Below, piece by piece: positions 63,752-64,000 of a DNA stretch of 64,000 bases (position 1 is its first letter; each line of letters starts with the position of its first letter). Location of the stretch: positions 9,092,466-9,156,465 of the forward strand of contig NC_063439.1 in the NCBI RefSeq assembly GCF_020379485.1. Reading direction: 5' to 3'. A program made the translations under genes and the position numbers. The notes under the pieces were generated by a model. It saw only the letters and a program-made list of their open reading frames with translations, was not told where the DNA came from and did no database searches. This DNA is from Brassica napus (taxonomy: Eukaryota > Streptophyta > Magnoliopsida > Brassicales > Brassicaceae).

Positions 63752-64000
63752 TAACTCAGCCGTTAAGTTTCTATAAAGTTGTTTAACTCAGCCATTAAGT
63801 TTCTATTAAGTTGTTTAACTCAGCCGTTAAGTTTCTATAAAGTTGTTTAACTCAGCCGTTAAGTTTTATAAAGTTGTTTAACTCAGCTGTTAAGTTTTTA
63901 TAAGTTGTTTAACTCAGCCATTAAGTTTCTATAAAGTTGTTTAACTCAGCCGTTAAGTTTCTACAAAGTTTTTTAACTCAGCCGTTAAGGTTTTATAAGT
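63752..64000 (-). repeat. 32-bp tandem repeat with inverted motif (TAACTCAGCC), cut by the window edge
   Basis: At least eight units of GTTGTTTAACTCAGCCGTTA plus AGTTTCTATAAA, with TAACTCAGCC at 63752, 63784, 63816, 63848 and so on (31-32 bp period). On the minus strand it reads GGCTGAGTTA, matching the array at 58809-58950. The array continues beyond the window. Confidence 0.93.

Noticed and set aside
63720..64000. CRISPR-like array (32-bp period)
   Set aside because: This is a tandem satellite-type array without unique spacers, in a plant genome, with no cas genes.

Overview
This is plant nuclear DNA, most likely from the mustard family (Brassicaceae). The genes have introns and the intergenic DNA is AT-rich. 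The low-copy genes run in the order indole-glucosinolate-type O-methyltransferase, VIT-like transporter, mTERF, SEC5, LSM3, trihelix factor, wall-associated kinases (WAKs), then small gag-domain genes. From memory this matches Arabidopsis thaliana chromosome 1 around At1g21100-At1g21280. That identification is recall and was not checked by a search; the genus is not determined.

Left part (1-34 kb): a few genes in a transposon-rich matrix. A broken O-methyltransferase (1.3-2.0 kb) is followed by a nest of two PIF/Harbinger transposons (2.3-7.7 kb), the second inserted inside the end of the first. A 7.7-16 kb stretch holds MITEs, two Helitrons and one orphan nuclease-like exon. The intact VIT-like gene (16.2 kb) is followed by Helitrons (one split by a hAT element) and a very young Ty1/copia element (20.4-25.3 kb) whose two 143-bp LTRs are identical. 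Then come a decayed mTERF split by a hAT MITE, the last two exons of SEC5, an intact LSM3 gene, and more Helitron, hAT, Stowaway and Harbinger-type elements. Many have termini and target-site duplications that can be read directly.

Middle part (34-58 kb): an intact trihelix transcription factor, then a WAK cluster on the + strand with four full-length receptor kinase genes (39.4, 43.6, 46.7 and 53.6 kb) and three WAK pseudogenes. Small genes for a Copia-type gag domain lie on the opposite strand among the WAKs and were duplicated with them (49.6, 51.2 and 57.1 kb, plus a stub at 53.0 kb). A solo LTR at 52.4 kb has its empty site preserved in the paralogous block at 56.9 kb.

Right part (58-64 kb): an intact three-exon gene for a 1,052-residue DUF1985/Ulp1-protease protein of the type carried by Mutator-like (KI-MULE/Kaonashi) elements, followed by a 154-residue protein with a plant-transposase-accessory-like domain. 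A short motif, GGCTGAGTTA, recurs in the leader and, in variant form, the introns of the first gene. It also recurs inside its coding repeats, and in inverted orientation in a tandem array running off the right edge. This is the least explained structure in the window.
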